Assembly: GCF_001650695.1 (NCBI RefSeq) | Contig: NZ_LWQS01000082.1 | Span: 62,001 to 126,000 of the forward strand | DNA from: Chloroflexus islandicus | GTDB taxonomy: Bacteria; Chloroflexota; Chloroflexia; Chloroflexales; Chloroflexaceae | Reading direction: 5' to 3' | Length of the DNA: 64,000 nt | Shown here: positions 24,960-33,826 of the stretch, one piece after another | Layout of the letters: every line of letters starts with the position of its first letter | How positions within the stretch are numbered: the first letter of the stretch is position 1 | Program-made: the position numbers and the translations under genes | Notes under the pieces: generated by a model | Database searches by the model: none | Told to the model about the DNA's origin: nothing | Seen by the model: the letters and a program-made list of their open reading frames with translations, nothing else

Positions 24960-26330
24960 ATGGAATCGTCCCCTATTGCCGCCTTGCCCGGCCAGCCGCC
25001 GGGGCCGCGCCTTGCCTTTGCCGGTGATCGCCAACGTCCCGACGAAATCGCTGAGTCGCTGGCAGCGCTGGCCAATGCCCACGGCGGCGCGCTGGTGATC
25101 AGCGGCGGACGCGGCCCACAACTCGCCCCGCTGCGCGATCCTGCCGCTGCTATCGAGCTAGCATTGTCGGCGGCGCTGGCCTGCACGCCGCCGCTGATTA
25201 TCCCGCTGCCCCAAGTCGTTGTTTACCACGATATGCCCGTTGTCATCGTGGAAGTGCCTGCCGGTTTACCTTATGTCTACTCAGTTAATGGCCGTTACCT
25301 GCGCCGCGAGGGTGCCAGTAACCAACCACTCTCACCGGCGGCGCTGCACCGCCTGTTTAGCGAGCGAGCCGATCTCGGCTGGGAACGGCAGGTTCCTCCC
25401 GGCGCGACCTTCACCGAACTCGATCCCGATCTGATCGCCGCTTATGCCCGCCGCGTTGGCCCTCCCGCCGGCGACGATCCATTAGCGCTGCTCGCGCGTC
25501 GTGGCTGCCTGATCGACGGCGCACCGACCAATGCCGGTTTGCTGTTGTTTGGCCGCGATGTCGCTGCCCGCTTCCCCCACGCCGAGATCACGCTGGTGCG
25601 CTACCGCGGGCGCGAGCCGGCTGATGTCTTCGAGCGGGAAGATATCTGCGCGCCGCTGCCCGAAGCTATTCGCCGCGCCGAGCGCTGGCTGAATGAGCAC
25701 ATGCGGAAAGGGTCGCGCATGGTTGGTCTCGAACGCGAGGATTGGACGCAATTCCCTCCCGGCGCAGTACGCGAGGCGCTGGTCAATGCGGTGGCTCACC
25801 GCGATTACGCGGCCCGCGGCGAGGGCATCCGCATCACGCTATTCAGTGACCGGCTCGAAGTCTATTCTCCCGGACGCCTGCCCGGCCATGTCACGCTCGA
25901 CAATATCCGCGCCGAACGCTTTTCGCGCAATCCGGCGCTTGTGCAGGTGCTGGCCGATCTCGGTCTGGTCGAGCGTCTTGGCTACGGGATCGACCGGATA
26001 CTCCGCCAATTGGCTGCCGCCGGCCTCCCTCCAGCCACCTTCCGCGAGACGGCAGCCGGCTTTTTGGTCATTCTCCCCGGCCAACCCATCGCCGAAGAAC
26101 TGCCCGGCGGCGTTGATACGACCGCGTGGCGGCGGATGGGGCTCAACGATCGCCAGATTGCGGCGTTGCTCTTCGTGGTTGAGCACCAGCGCATTACCAA
26201 CCGCGATCTGCAAGAGATGTATCCTGACGTGAGCGCCGAGACCATCCGTCGCGATTTGTCCGATCTCGTGTCGCGCGGTTTGCTGCTGAAAGTGGGCGAT
26301 AAGCGGGCAACGTATTATATTTTGAAATGA
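24960..26330 (+). CDS. AlbA_2 (Schlafen-like)/ATP-binding transcriptional regulator with C-terminal HTH
   Basis: A 456-aa protein with an N-terminal AlbA_2/Schlafen-like domain (about 15-110: ESLAALANAHGGALVISGGRG, VVVYHDMPVVIVEVPAGLPYVY, GRYLRREGASNQP), a central HATPase_c_4-type region (PPGAVREALVNAVAHRDY, LEVYSPGRLPGHVTLDNI, VERLGYGIDRI) and a C-terminal winged helix (NRDLQEMYPDVSAETIRRDLSDLVSRGLL) of the DeoR style. Such proteins are common in bacteria as predicted regulators. ATG 24960 was preferred to upstream starts because the conserved domain begins shortly after and a promoter precedes it. Confidence 0.82.
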   Translation: MESSPIAALPGQPPGPRLAFAGDRQRPDEIAESLAALANAHGGALVISGGRGPQLAPLRDPAAAIELALSAALACTPPLIIPLPQVVVYHDMPVVIVEVPAGLPYVYSVNGRYLRREGASNQPLSPAALHRLFSERADLGWERQVPPGATFTELDPDLIAAYARRVGPPAGDDPLALLARRGCLIDGAPTNAGLLLFGRDVAARFPHAEITLVRYRGREPADVFEREDICAPLPEAIRRAERWLNEHMRKGSRMVGLEREDWTQFPPGAVREALVNAVAHRDYAARGEGIRITLFSDRLEVYSPGRLPGHVTLDNIRAERFSRNPALVQVLADLGLVERLGYGIDRILRQLAAAGLPPATFRETAAGFLVILPGQPIAEELPGGVDTTAWRRMGLNDRQIAALLFVVEHQRITNRDLQEMYPDVSAETIRRDLSDLVSRGLLLKVGDKRATYYILK

Positions 26331-26445
26331 TGACCACTTCCCAAACATCACGACCACGAGCGTCGAACGATCGCCCCACCCTCTGCGCCCTCTACGTCCC
26401 CTGCGGTAAAAATCCTCCGCACCCTCTGCGGTAAAATACCATTCT

Positions 26446-27168
26446 ATGAACGAAATCGTCGTTATTCTCCATCGTCCGCAAGACCCGCGCAACATCGGCG
26501 CCGTGGTGCGGGCCATGCTCAACACCGGCTTTCGCCATCTGCGGCTGGTTGAGCCGGCCCCATTCGATCACACCGCTATCGCCGCCGTGGCCCACCGCCC
26601 CGAACCGGTGCTCGATCAGCTTACGATCTACCCCGATCTTGCCAGCGCACTGGCCGATATTCGCCATCTCGTTGGCCTGAGCGACCGACCTCACCCCGGA
26701 TTGCCGTGGCGCAACGATGTGCGGCAATGGGCCGCCGAGACCCGCCAGCGCGCCGCAAGCGCCGGGCCGGTCGGGTTGCTCTTCGGCGCCGAAGGCAATG
26801 GTCTCAGCCGCGCCGAACTGAACTGCTGCCACGAGATCGTTAGCCTACCGGTCAATCCGGCCTACCCCACCCTCAACCTCGCCCAAGCCGTCTTGCTCAC
26901 CCTCTACGAATTGCAACAGGTTACGCCGCCATCCGTACCGCCGCCGCCACCTGCTGAACCTCCCGCCACCCAAGCTGAGCTCGACCAACTCGCCGCCATG
27001 TTCGACCAACTCATCACCGCCACCGCCTTCGTCAAGAGCGGTGAAGGCCGCTCGCTCCGCCAGCGCCTGCGCGCCATTATCACCCGCGCTGCCCTCAGCC
27101 GCCGCGACGCCGCCATCGTCACGGCCCTGCTGCGCGAAGCGGTGCGGCGGATCACCCGCGAGCAGTAG
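26446..27168 (+). CDS. trmJ: SpoU/TrmH-family RNA 2'-O-methyltransferase (TrmJ-like)
   Basis: A 240-aa SPOUT methyltransferase. Motif 1 VILHRPQDPRNIGAVVRAMLNTG, motif 2 GLLFGAEGNGLSRAEL and motif 3 LPVNPAYPTLNLAQAVLLTLYEL form the knotted SAM site. The C-terminal 60 residues form a helical domain after a Pro-rich linker, as in TrmJ, which methylates tRNA position 32. An rRNA target cannot be excluded. Confidence 0.87.
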   Translation: MNEIVVILHRPQDPRNIGAVVRAMLNTGFRHLRLVEPAPFDHTAIAAVAHRPEPVLDQLTIYPDLASALADIRHLVGLSDRPHPGLPWRNDVRQWAAETRQRAASAGPVGLLFGAEGNGLSRAELNCCHEIVSLPVNPAYPTLNLAQAVLLTLYELQQVTPPSVPPPPPAEPPATQAELDQLAAMFDQLITATAFVKSGEGRSLRQRLRAIITRAALSRRDAAIVTALLREAVRRITREQ

Positions 27169-27226
27169 GGGGATGAAACGCTGTGTTATCCTCGTTATGC
27201 AATGCCTCAACGCTCGATTCTCCGCT

Positions 27227-27742
27227 CCCCTCTCCCGCTGGCGCGGGAGAGGGGCTGGGGGTGAGGGCTAGCAGCCTGCGCAGCGGGCTTCGTAAGCCTA
27301 GCCCGGCCCTTCAGGGCCGGGCGCCGGACAGATCTTCCGTCCGTCCCCTCTCCCGCTGGCGCGGGAGAGGGGCTGGGGGTGAGGGCCAGCAGCCTGCGCA
27401 GCGGGCTTCGTAAGCCTAGCCCGGCCCTGAAGGGCCGGGCGCCGGACAGATCTTCCGTCCGTCCCCTCTCCCGCTGGCGCGGGAGAGGGGCTGGGGGGTG
27501 AGGGCTAGCAGCCCGCGCAGCGGGCTTCGTAAGCCTAGCCCGGCCCTTCAGGGCCGGGCGCCGGACAGATGTTCCGTCCGTCCCCTCTCCCGCTGGCGCG
27601 GGAGAGGGGCTGGGGGGTGAGGGCTAGCAGCCCGCGCAGCGGGCTTCGTAAGCCTAGCCCGGCCCTGAAGGGCCGGGCGCCACAGATGTTCTGGCCGTCC
27701 CCCCTCCCGCTGGCGCGGGAGAGGGGCTGGGGATGAGGGCCA
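27227..27742. repeat. Tandem array of family A palindromic repeats, about 4.5 units of 118 bp
   Basis: Units begin CCCCTCTCCCGCTGGCGCGGG at 27227, 27345, 27463 and 27582, with a diverged partial unit near 27699. Each holds three hairpins: CTCCCGCTGGCGCGGGAG, AGCCTGCGCAGCGGGCTT and GCCCGGCCCNNNNGGGCCGGGC. The last hairpin's loop alternates TTCA, TGAA, TTCA, TGAA along the array. Units 1-2 and 3-4 differ by shared substitutions (CCTGCGC versus CCCGCGC). No gene lies in this 730-base gap between trmJ and the next gene. Confidence 0.9.
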
Positions 27743-27899
27743 ACTAACTCATCGCAACGCCATCAACCATACATACGCTCATTGGTTCTGTTCGCCCTTG
27801 AACACTCGCTTAGGCAGCAAGAGGGAGAGCGGCGTCTACCCGCATCCCCCTGCAACCTCACCATCCTCGGCGATATACAACCACCACCAGCCTAAGCGC

Positions 27900-28202
27900 C
27901 TACCTGCTCACTACCGGCACATAGACCGGCCACCTCCCGCCATCCGTCCAAAAACCGGCGTGCAAAGCATAGTTGCCGCCACTCGAGCTGCCGGCCACCG
28001 CTTGGCCGACCGTGCCGTGCAGCGCAAACCCGCCGCCGCTGCTATACCCGCCGCCACCCGCCACCACTGCGTTTCCACCGCCGATCGCCGTGATGGTCGC
28101 GGCAAGGCGCTGCTCGCGCACCGGCGCCGCTTGCAGCGTGCCAAACGCGACCAAGATAAGGCTTATCACGACGAAGCCGTACATCATCTTGTTCACTATC
28201 AT
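27900..28202 (-). CDS. Small secreted protein ending in YVPVVSR
   Basis: A 100-residue product with an N-terminal signal (MMYGFVVISLILVAFGTLQAA), then a Gly/Ser-rich body (GGGYSSGGGFALHGTVGQAVAG, GGNYALHAGFWTDGG) that resembles the repeat-poor exported proteins of Chloroflexi, and a C-terminal PVYVPVVSR. The gene lies 17 bases after the secreted-protein gene on the same strand and has a weak GAGG upstream. Function unknown. The similarly placed motif occurs in two other exported proteins of this window. Confidence 0.6.
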   Translation of the reverse strand: MIVNKMMYGFVVISLILVAFGTLQAAPVREQRLAATITAIGGGNAVVAGGGGYSSGGGFALHGTVGQAVAGSSSGGNYALHAGFWTDGGRWPVYVPVVSR

Positions 28203-28219
28203 CGGTTTGCCTCATCGCA

Positions 28220-29281
28220 CTAGTAAATTAAAACGGAGATAGGCCCGTTTTCCCGCGTCCCATCAAGCCGAAACCGCTTGCAGTACAAGCTGGTGGGTGA
28301 GGCATACGCGCAGACAACGACCCGCGGATTAGCCGCGTTAGCCGTTGCCGCATAGTAACGGTTGTCGATGTCGAAACCAAAATCGATCACGCATGCATCC
28401 AACGTGCTACTCCACGTCACGGTCACTGCCGGCGGCGCAGCCGGCGAAGGAGGGACGATGTTCACAAAGCTACGCGAGATGGATGGAGCAGACGAGCTGC
28501 AATTGACAAACGCGCCAGCCTTGACTAACCCATTGGCGCTGATTGGCTGGGCAACACTGCTGGGGCGTACTTGTAGCAGTGGACGACTGGTGGTGGCACT
28601 AGCAGTATACAACTCCCATGCGCCATTATTGAGGTCGGGATTCACTTCGTTATTAGGATTCGAATTGTACGTTGTCCATGCCCGGAATCCTCCACCGGTC
28701 GCATAACCATAAAACGGGAGCCCTCTTGCTGCTACGGTGTTCACATACATCCCACCATAGTTTACGTCGTCAGCGCCAAAATCGGCATTGATCCCAAAGA
28801 CCTCTCTCCCGACGATCCGCGTGGAGCGGCCAATACCGACAAACTGGCTCGCTTGATCAACGTAGACGCCGGGCAACGAACTGGCTACCGGCGCTGCGGT
28901 CAAGAGCTGGCGCGGAGTGAGGGTGGTAAAACTGCCGCCGCCGCTCTGCCGCACCCGCACCTCAAGGTAGGTCTGCTGTTGCCAAAACGGATTGCCAAAG
29001 TCGAGTTGCACGGTGAAGACGCCATTCACAACATTGACGCCATTCAACGCGACCGTGGCGCCAAGTTGGTTCCCCCCCGTTCCACTGTCAAACAAAGCAA
29101 ACTCAAAATCATACGCGCCGTTAGCCGGCGCACCGTTGTGGTCGAGCCGGCCTTGATAGGTAAAGGCTCTACCGACGGTCTGCGGGCCGCCTTGGGCATA
29201 GCCGGTCTGGTTGAAGGCATTCGCTAAGCTGATCACCAACGCGAGCAGGGCGGCAAACGATGTGAATGACGGGCGTTGCAT
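28220..29281 (-). CDS. Secreted protein of unknown function with beta-sandwich-like N-terminal domain
   Basis: 353 aa with a signal peptide (about 1-30, ending GYAQG). Residues 35-130 (FTYQGRLDHNGAPANGAYDFEFALFDSG, VNGVFTVQLDFG, TYLEVRVRQSGG, LTPRQLLTAAPVA) match a domain found at the start of many bacterial exported tail-fibre-like proteins. The C-terminal half is unassigned, with paired Cys late in the chain (ACVIDFGFD, VVCAYA, YCKRF). It may be a surface protein; nothing enzymatic is visible. Confidence 0.65.
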   Translation of the reverse strand: MQRPSFTSFAALLALVISLANAFNQTGYAQGGPQTVGRAFTYQGRLDHNGAPANGAYDFEFALFDSGTGGNQLGATVALNGVNVVNGVFTVQLDFGNPFWQQQTYLEVRVRQSGGGSFTTLTPRQLLTAAPVASSLPGVYVDQASQFVGIGRSTRIVGREVFGINADFGADDVNYGGMYVNTVAARGLPFYGYATGGGFRAWTTYNSNPNNEVNPDLNNGAWELYTASATTSRPLLQVRPSSVAQPISANGLVKAGAFVNCSSSAPSISRSFVNIVPPSPAAPPAVTVTWSSTLDACVIDFGFDIDNRYYAATANAANPRVVVCAYASPTSLYCKRFRLDGTRENGPISVLIY

Positions 29282-29603
29282 CTCGCACTCTCCTTCCTTG
29301 TTGCTTGGGCAACGAAACCGGTACTATCAATTCGCAGCGACAACCATGCATCACGGTGTCGCCATACCATTTGCGCAGGCTGGTAAAACAACGCACCGCA
29401 TTGCCCTCGCGAGCCAAGCGATGAGGCAATGCGGCAACCTGTGTGGCTGGCGATCGGCTAGAGGCGTCCAGTGCAATTCCCACCGAACACGAAGGCCCTG
29501 TGCGCATTGGCTGGAGATCCCGAAGGCATCACTGTCTTCACGAATTGATCTGATTCATGAAACGCAGAAAGAGGGTGAGAGTTGCATAAATGTTGCAAAC
29601 AAT
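29282..29603. other. Intergenic region without a recognised gene
   Basis: About 320 bases upstream of the leftward secreted-protein gene. It should contain that gene's promoter. A rightward frame running through it has no family resemblance and is not called. Confidence 0.5.
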
Positions 29604-29632
29604 GATTGGGATCCTATATTACCGGCCCAATC
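29604..29632 (-). terminator. Hairpin at the 3' end of the HAMP-STAS gene
   Basis: GATTGGG (29604-29610) and CCCAATC (29626-29632) form a 7-bp stem immediately after the stop codon on the leftward strand. It is followed by a moderately T-rich stretch (ATTGTTTGC), so it is a plausible terminator. Confidence 0.4.
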
Positions 29633-30898
29633 TCACAACGAATTTTTTGTTTGAAGCAAGGCATGCTGCAGATCGCTGTAGGTGCGCACACCATTCAACG
29701 AAATGCCTAAACTGACGATCGACTGGGCTACTTCAGGCCGGATACCGATCAATGACACCTCGGCACCCAACAAGCGCACCGCGTGCATAATCTGGATTAA
29801 ACCCTGCGCTGTATCGTTATCAATCACTGGCACCCCAGTCACATCGAGCAACAACCGGCGCGCGCCAGAAGCGGCCACCTTCGTAAGCGCTTGCTCGCGC
29901 GCCTGCGCCAAGCGCACCGCATCTAACCCGCCAATCAGCGGCATCACGAGCGTGTCAAGCCGTACCGGCAGCACCGGCACGCTTAACTCGCGAATCATCT
30001 GTTGCTGTTGATCGATCAATGTGAGCTGCTCGCTCATTCGCCGGTTCGCTGCTTCCATCTCATCCCGCGCTCGCGCCATCTCGCGATAATTGGATTCGAG
30101 CGCCGCTGTTTGTTGCCGGATAGTAGCTGCCATGCGGTTGAAGGTCTGTTGGAGCAAACCAATCTCATCGTTGCTTGTCACCTTGAGTTCATCGTGCAAC
30201 TGGCCTGCGGACAGCAAATCAGCCGCCGCCGTCACAGCGCGCAACGGCTGCACAACCCAGCGCTGCATTGCCCACAACGCGCCGCCGGTGAGCGCAACCA
30301 TTCCTACTAGCGCCAGCGCAATGCCGGCAAAAGTGAACGTTAAGCTCTTGTCAATCTGCTGCCGGGCAATGCCACGGATCAGCGCCAGATGTTGATTGGT
30401 CTGCTCAGTGAATGCCTCGCGCGCTTCTTCAATCGTTTCAAACGAGGCATAAAAGGGTTCGCGTTGGTCAGGAGCCAGATCTTCCGGATGAGATGGTAAA
30501 TCTGCGTACAGGCGCTGAGACATGCTCAAGATCGCCGTTGCTGCTTGTTTAAGCGCTTTGTGCTGCTCGATGACCATCGCATCATAAAACCCTTCATAGG
30601 TCGCATCTGATTCATTCAGCACGCCAATCAATGCTTCCAATTCCGCCAGCATTTCAGCGCTCTCTTCATACTCACCAGAATCTCCCGTCTGAAGATAGGA
30701 TTGCGCCTCGGTCACGAATTGCTGGACAGTGAGATTGTAGGCGGCAATCGTCTTCACGTCGCTGATAATGACTTCATCCAACTCTTTGGCAACGACCCGC
30801 ATCTCATTGACATTTATCACGATGCTCGCTGCCAACCCCACCAAAATCACGGCATACCCAATTGCCAATCCGGCAACCTTGCGCATCAGGCCCCTCAT
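29633..30898 (-). CDS. Membrane HAMP-STAS sensor/regulator (RsbR-like)
   Basis: 421 aa. Membrane helix 1 (about 10-28), an extracytoplasmic helical sensor of some 160 residues, helix 2 (about 188-210), a HAMP domain (VVQPLRAVTAAADLLSAG, NDEIGLLQQTFNRMA), a coiled coil (about 265-305) and a C-terminal STAS domain (about 305-421). The STAS part reads SVPVLPVRLDTLVMPLIGGLD, LLLDVTGVPVIDNDTAQGLIQ, as in RsbR-type proteins of stressosomes that control anti-sigma switches. No kinase or anti-sigma partner is adjacent. A second possible start lies 4 codons downstream. Confidence 0.85.
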   Translation of the reverse strand: MRGLMRKVAGLAIGYAVILVGLAASIVINVNEMRVVAKELDEVIISDVKTIAAYNLTVQQFVTEAQSYLQTGDSGEYEESAEMLAELEALIGVLNESDATYEGFYDAMVIEQHKALKQAATAILSMSQRLYADLPSHPEDLAPDQREPFYASFETIEEAREAFTEQTNQHLALIRGIARQQIDKSLTFTFAGIALALVGMVALTGGALWAMQRWVVQPLRAVTAAADLLSAGQLHDELKVTSNDEIGLLQQTFNRMAATIRQQTAALESNYREMARARDEMEAANRRMSEQLTLIDQQQQMIRELSVPVLPVRLDTLVMPLIGGLDAVRLAQAREQALTKVAASGARRLLLDVTGVPVIDNDTAQGLIQIMHAVRLLGAEVSLIGIRPEVAQSIVSLGISLNGVRTYSDLQHALLQTKNSL

Positions 30899-31015
30899 AG
30901 CGTTGCGTTTCCTCTCGGCTTGGAGAATCGGTTATCTTAATCCTTACGACAGGAGGAGATACGATCAAAAGTTTAATTTTCATTAAAATCTTGCACATCA
31001 TTGGTATACGCAAAT

Positions 31016-31046
31016 ATTATATTGCAGAGTGTTACCAAAGTGTAAA
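31016..31046 (-). promoter_or_regulatory. Candidate promoter of the HAMP-STAS gene
   Basis: On the leftward strand, TTTACA (31046-31041) and TATAAT (31021-31016) are separated by 19 bases in an unusually AT-rich stretch (30960-31080), about 120 bases before the start at 30898. The spacing is slightly long. Confidence 0.45.
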
Positions 31047-31152
31047 CAAACGAAAAAATTAACCACTTTTTTATAATGTGTCGCGTTTATCCTAACATTA
31101 ACAAAGCGTCGTGGTAGGGTAACGCCGCTGTTGCCTCGTATTCCCAAAACTC

Positions 31153-31161
31153 TGCTATAAT
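31153..31161 (+). promoter_or_regulatory. Extended -10 promoter of the MFS gene
   Basis: TGCTATAAT (31153-31161) lies 77 bases before ATG 31238; a TTGCCT at 31131-31136 is 19 bases further upstream. Confidence 0.45.
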
Positions 31162-31237
31162 TATCTGCATTGTCAAATATCCACTCAACCGGTAAACAAT
31201 CTACTCGCCCAAGCCGTATCTGCGTTCATGAGCAACT

Positions 31238-32494
31238 ATGAGCACCCACATCCCGTTGGCCGCCTTTCGTTCACGTGATTTTCGTCTGCTCTGGTTCGGT
31301 AATTTCGTCTCGCTCACCGGCACCGAAATGACGCGGGCGGCAGTGAGCTGGCACATCCTCGAATTATCCGGCGGCGACCCGCTAGCACTCGGCGCGATTG
31401 GCGCGGCCCGGCTCGTGCCACTGGTGTTGCTGGCCCTTGGCAGTGGCGTACTGGCCGACGCAGTTGATCGCCGCCGCTTAATGCTCGGCGCGCAGATCGC
31501 GATGATGCTGTGCTCGTTGGCGCTGGCCCTAACCGCGAATCTGGGGTTAGCCGCGCTCTGGGTCATCTACGCCGTCACCGCTCTCGCCGCCGCTGCCAAT
31601 ACACTCGGCTTGCCCGCCCGGCAGGCGCTCATCCCGTCGCTCGTTCCGCGCGAACATCTCGCCGGCGCATTGAGCCTCAATATCGTGGCATGGCAACTGG
31701 CCACCATTGTTGGGCCAACCATCGGCGGTTTGCTGATCGAACGCGGCGGGGTGGGGTTGGTCTATTGGGTGGATGTGGTGAGCTTTACGGCCATTCTCGT
31801 CGCGCTGCTGCTGATGCGCCCGCGCCCGCTCGCCGCCGAGAAACGCGACATTAGTTTGCAGGCCGCGATCGAGGGGTTGCGGTTCGTGTGGCGCACCCCG
31901 TTGATTTGGAGTACGATGCTGCTCGATTTTCTCGCCACCTTTTTCAGCGCCGCCACCACGTTGTTGCCAATTTATGCCCAATCCATTTTGCAAGTCGGCC
32001 CGCAAGGGTTGGGTTTGCTCTACGCCGCCCCCTCAGTTGGAGCAGTGATCGCCAGCGTGATCTGTTCGATCTGGGGCGCCGGCAACCGGCAAGGGCCATT
32101 GTTGTTGTGGTCGGTCGCGATCTACGGCCTGAGCACCGCCATCTTTGGCCTCAGCACCCATTTCGGTCTCTCGCTGCTGATGCTGGCGATCAACGGCGCT
32201 GCCGACACTGTGAGCATGGTCGTGCGCGGCAATATCCGCAACCTCGAAACGCCGGATGAACTGCGTGGGCGGATGGTGGCGGTCAATATGCTCTTCTTTG
32301 CTGGCGGGCCGCAACTGGGCGAGATCGAGGCTGGCGTCGCCGCCCGCTTGTTTGGTACCCAACTCTCGGTGGCGCTCGGCGGGTTAGCGTGTGTGCTAAT
32401 GACCGGCGTTGTCGCCGCGAAGGTGCCAATCTTGCGCAACTACACCGACGGGCGCCGGCCTGCGCCGGCCACTGCCCCCGCCGCGGCTGATTAG
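31238..32494 (+). CDS. Major facilitator superfamily exporter (MFS_3/EntS-like)
   Basis: A 418-aa inner-membrane protein with about 11-12 helices. It begins FRSRDFRLLWFGNFVSLTGTEMTRAAV and has the loop motif GVLADAVDRRRLMLGAQ, typical of the MFS_3 group that includes enterobactin exporter EntS and macrolide exporters. The ARQALIPSLVPREHLAGALSLN segment is also typical. It is monocistronic, with family A repeats downstream, so the substrate cannot be inferred from context. Confidence 0.87.
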   Translation: MSTHIPLAAFRSRDFRLLWFGNFVSLTGTEMTRAAVSWHILELSGGDPLALGAIGAARLVPLVLLALGSGVLADAVDRRRLMLGAQIAMMLCSLALALTANLGLAALWVIYAVTALAAAANTLGLPARQALIPSLVPREHLAGALSLNIVAWQLATIVGPTIGGLLIERGGVGLVYWVDVVSFTAILVALLLMRPRPLAAEKRDISLQAAIEGLRFVWRTPLIWSTMLLDFLATFFSAATTLLPIYAQSILQVGPQGLGLLYAAPSVGAVIASVICSIWGAGNRQGPLLLWSVAIYGLSTAIFGLSTHFGLSLLMLAINGAADTVSMVVRGNIRNLETPDELRGRMVAVNMLFFAGGPQLGEIEAGVAARLFGTQLSVALGGLACVLMTGVVAAKVPILRNYTDGRRPAPATAPAAAD

Positions 32495-32559
32495 CGATGC
32501 CTGCGATGCAGCTCTTGCGCTAACCCAGTCGTTGCCCTTCTCCCACCTTGTGGGAGTTG

Positions 32560-32940
32560 AGGGGTGGACAGAACATGTGCTTGAGTATAACTGTTGATCG
32601 CTGTGCAATGCTGTAAAGCCCCGGGCTGCGCTCCCTATCACTCCTCCCCCAGCGGGGGAGGGGCAAGGGGTGGGGCATCAGCCCGCGCAGCGGGCTTCGT
32701 ACCCCTGTGCTGGACAGGTGTTCTGTCCACCCTTGAACGCCAGCGGGAGCAGGGCTAGGGGTGGGGGCATCAGCCCGCGCAGCGGGCTTTGTAAGGATAG
32801 CCCGGCCCTGAAGGGCCGGGCACCGGACAGCTCTGCCCTTGAACCCGCGCCAGTGGGAACGGGGCAAGGGGTGAGGGCCAGCAGCCCGCGCAGCGGGCTT
32901 TGTAAGGATAGCCCGGCCCTGAAGGGCCGGGTGCCGGATT
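32560..32940. repeat. Cluster of family A palindromic repeats
   Basis: Between the MFS and tpx genes, the hairpin CTCCCCCAGCGGGGGAG (about 32642), three copies of AGCCCGCGCAGCGGGCTT (about 32680, 32772, 32882) and two copies of GCCCGGCCCTGAAGGGCCGGG (about 32800, 32912) are interleaved with GGACAG...CTGTCC elements. This is the same module set as at 27227-27742 but rearranged. The gap of about 520 bases has no gene. Confidence 0.85.
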
Positions 32941-33018
32941 GAATATTGACAGTTCTTGCTTCCATATCCTACACTAGACTATGCAGGAACCACCCTTTGA
33001 CGGAAAGGAAAGCCCACT

Positions 33019-33534
33019 ATGACCATCGAGCGCCCGGAAGCGTTCGTCTTCTTTGGCCCCCAGACGGTCGTCGGCCCGGAATTGAAACCCGGCGACAAAG
33101 CGCCTGATTTCAAACTGGTCAACAGCAAACTGAAAGAGGTCACGTTGGCCGACTTTGCTGGCAAACCGCTGCTGATCAGCGTGGTGCCCTCACTCGATAC
33201 CGGTGTGTGCAGCAAGCAAACCACCCGCTTCAACGAAGAGGCGGCCCGGCTGGCCGGCCAAGCCAATTTCATCACCGTCAGCGCCGACCTGCCCTTCGCG
33301 CAGGCGCGCTGGTGCGGCGCCAACAACGCCGATGCCATCCAGACTCTCTCGGATCACCGCGATATGAGCTTCGGTGCGGCGTATGGCACCTACGTGCCGG
33401 CCTTCCGGATCGAGCAGCGGGCCGTGTTTGTGGTGGATAGCGAGGGCGTGATCCGCTACAGCGAATACGTGCCGGTCGCCGGTCAAGAACCCAACTACGA
33501 CGCCGCGCTTGAGGCGCTGAAGGCGCTGCTCTAA
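33019..33534 (+). CDS. tpx: Thiol peroxidase Tpx (atypical 2-Cys peroxiredoxin)
   Basis: Reduces peroxides using thioredoxin. The 171-aa product has GDKAPDFKLVNSKLKEV, the peroxidatic Cys in VPSLDTGVCSKQTTRF and the resolving Cys in FAQARWCGANN, which is the Tpx arrangement. The C-terminal half is complete (AVFVVDSEGVIRYSEYVP). AAAGGAAAG lies just before ATG 33019. It is followed by a terminator. Confidence 0.95.
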   Translation: MTIERPEAFVFFGPQTVVGPELKPGDKAPDFKLVNSKLKEVTLADFAGKPLLISVVPSLDTGVCSKQTTRFNEEAARLAGQANFITVSADLPFAQARWCGANNADAIQTLSDHRDMSFGAAYGTYVPAFRIEQRAVFVVDSEGVIRYSEYVPVAGQEPNYDAALEALKALL

Positions 33535-33659
33535 CCAGCGCGATGATATGCACGGCATACCAGCGCTGCTCGTACTCAAGCGCCGGTTGTCCGCACACAT
33601 GTCATACCCATCTGCGCCTTTTGCGTCTCTTTGAGGCTATTCTTCATCCGTAAATAGCA

Positions 33660-33684
33660 GGGAGCGCTTGCCGCCAGCGCTCCC
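33660..33684 (+). terminator. Rho-independent terminator between tpx and rpsB
   Basis: GGGAGCGC (33660-33667) and GCGCTCCC (33677-33684) form a perfect 8-bp stem with a 9-base loop, followed by TTAT. It lies about 125 bases after the tpx stop and overlaps the -35 of the rpsB promoter. Confidence 0.6.
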
Positions 33685-33696
33685 TTATGCTATACT
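33668..33696 (+). promoter_or_regulatory. Promoter of the rpsB operon
   Basis: TTGCCG (33668-33673) and TATACT (33691-33696) are spaced by 17 bases, with a TG dinucleotide one base before the -10. This leaves a roughly 125-base untranslated leader before rpsB, long enough for S2 autoregulation. Confidence 0.6.
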
Positions 33697-33826
33697 GCTC
33701 GCCGGCATTGCAAAATGCCAAATACGCACACCCTGAGGCGCAGCCGCTCCTGCCGGCCAACCCCGGTACAGGCTGCGAGATACGACGGGTGGAGGTGGTT
33801 TCGACCAGAGAAGGAGCAAGAAAGGT

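Noticed and set aside
27798-28223. A 141-codon rightward frame at 27.8-28.2 kb
   Set aside because: Pro/His/Arg-rich shadow; the leftward frame has a signal peptide and the Chloroflexi-style YVPVVSR end.
29211-29654. A 147-codon rightward frame upstream of the secreted-protein gene
   Set aside because: No domain, no ribosome site, and it runs antisense into two leftward genes.
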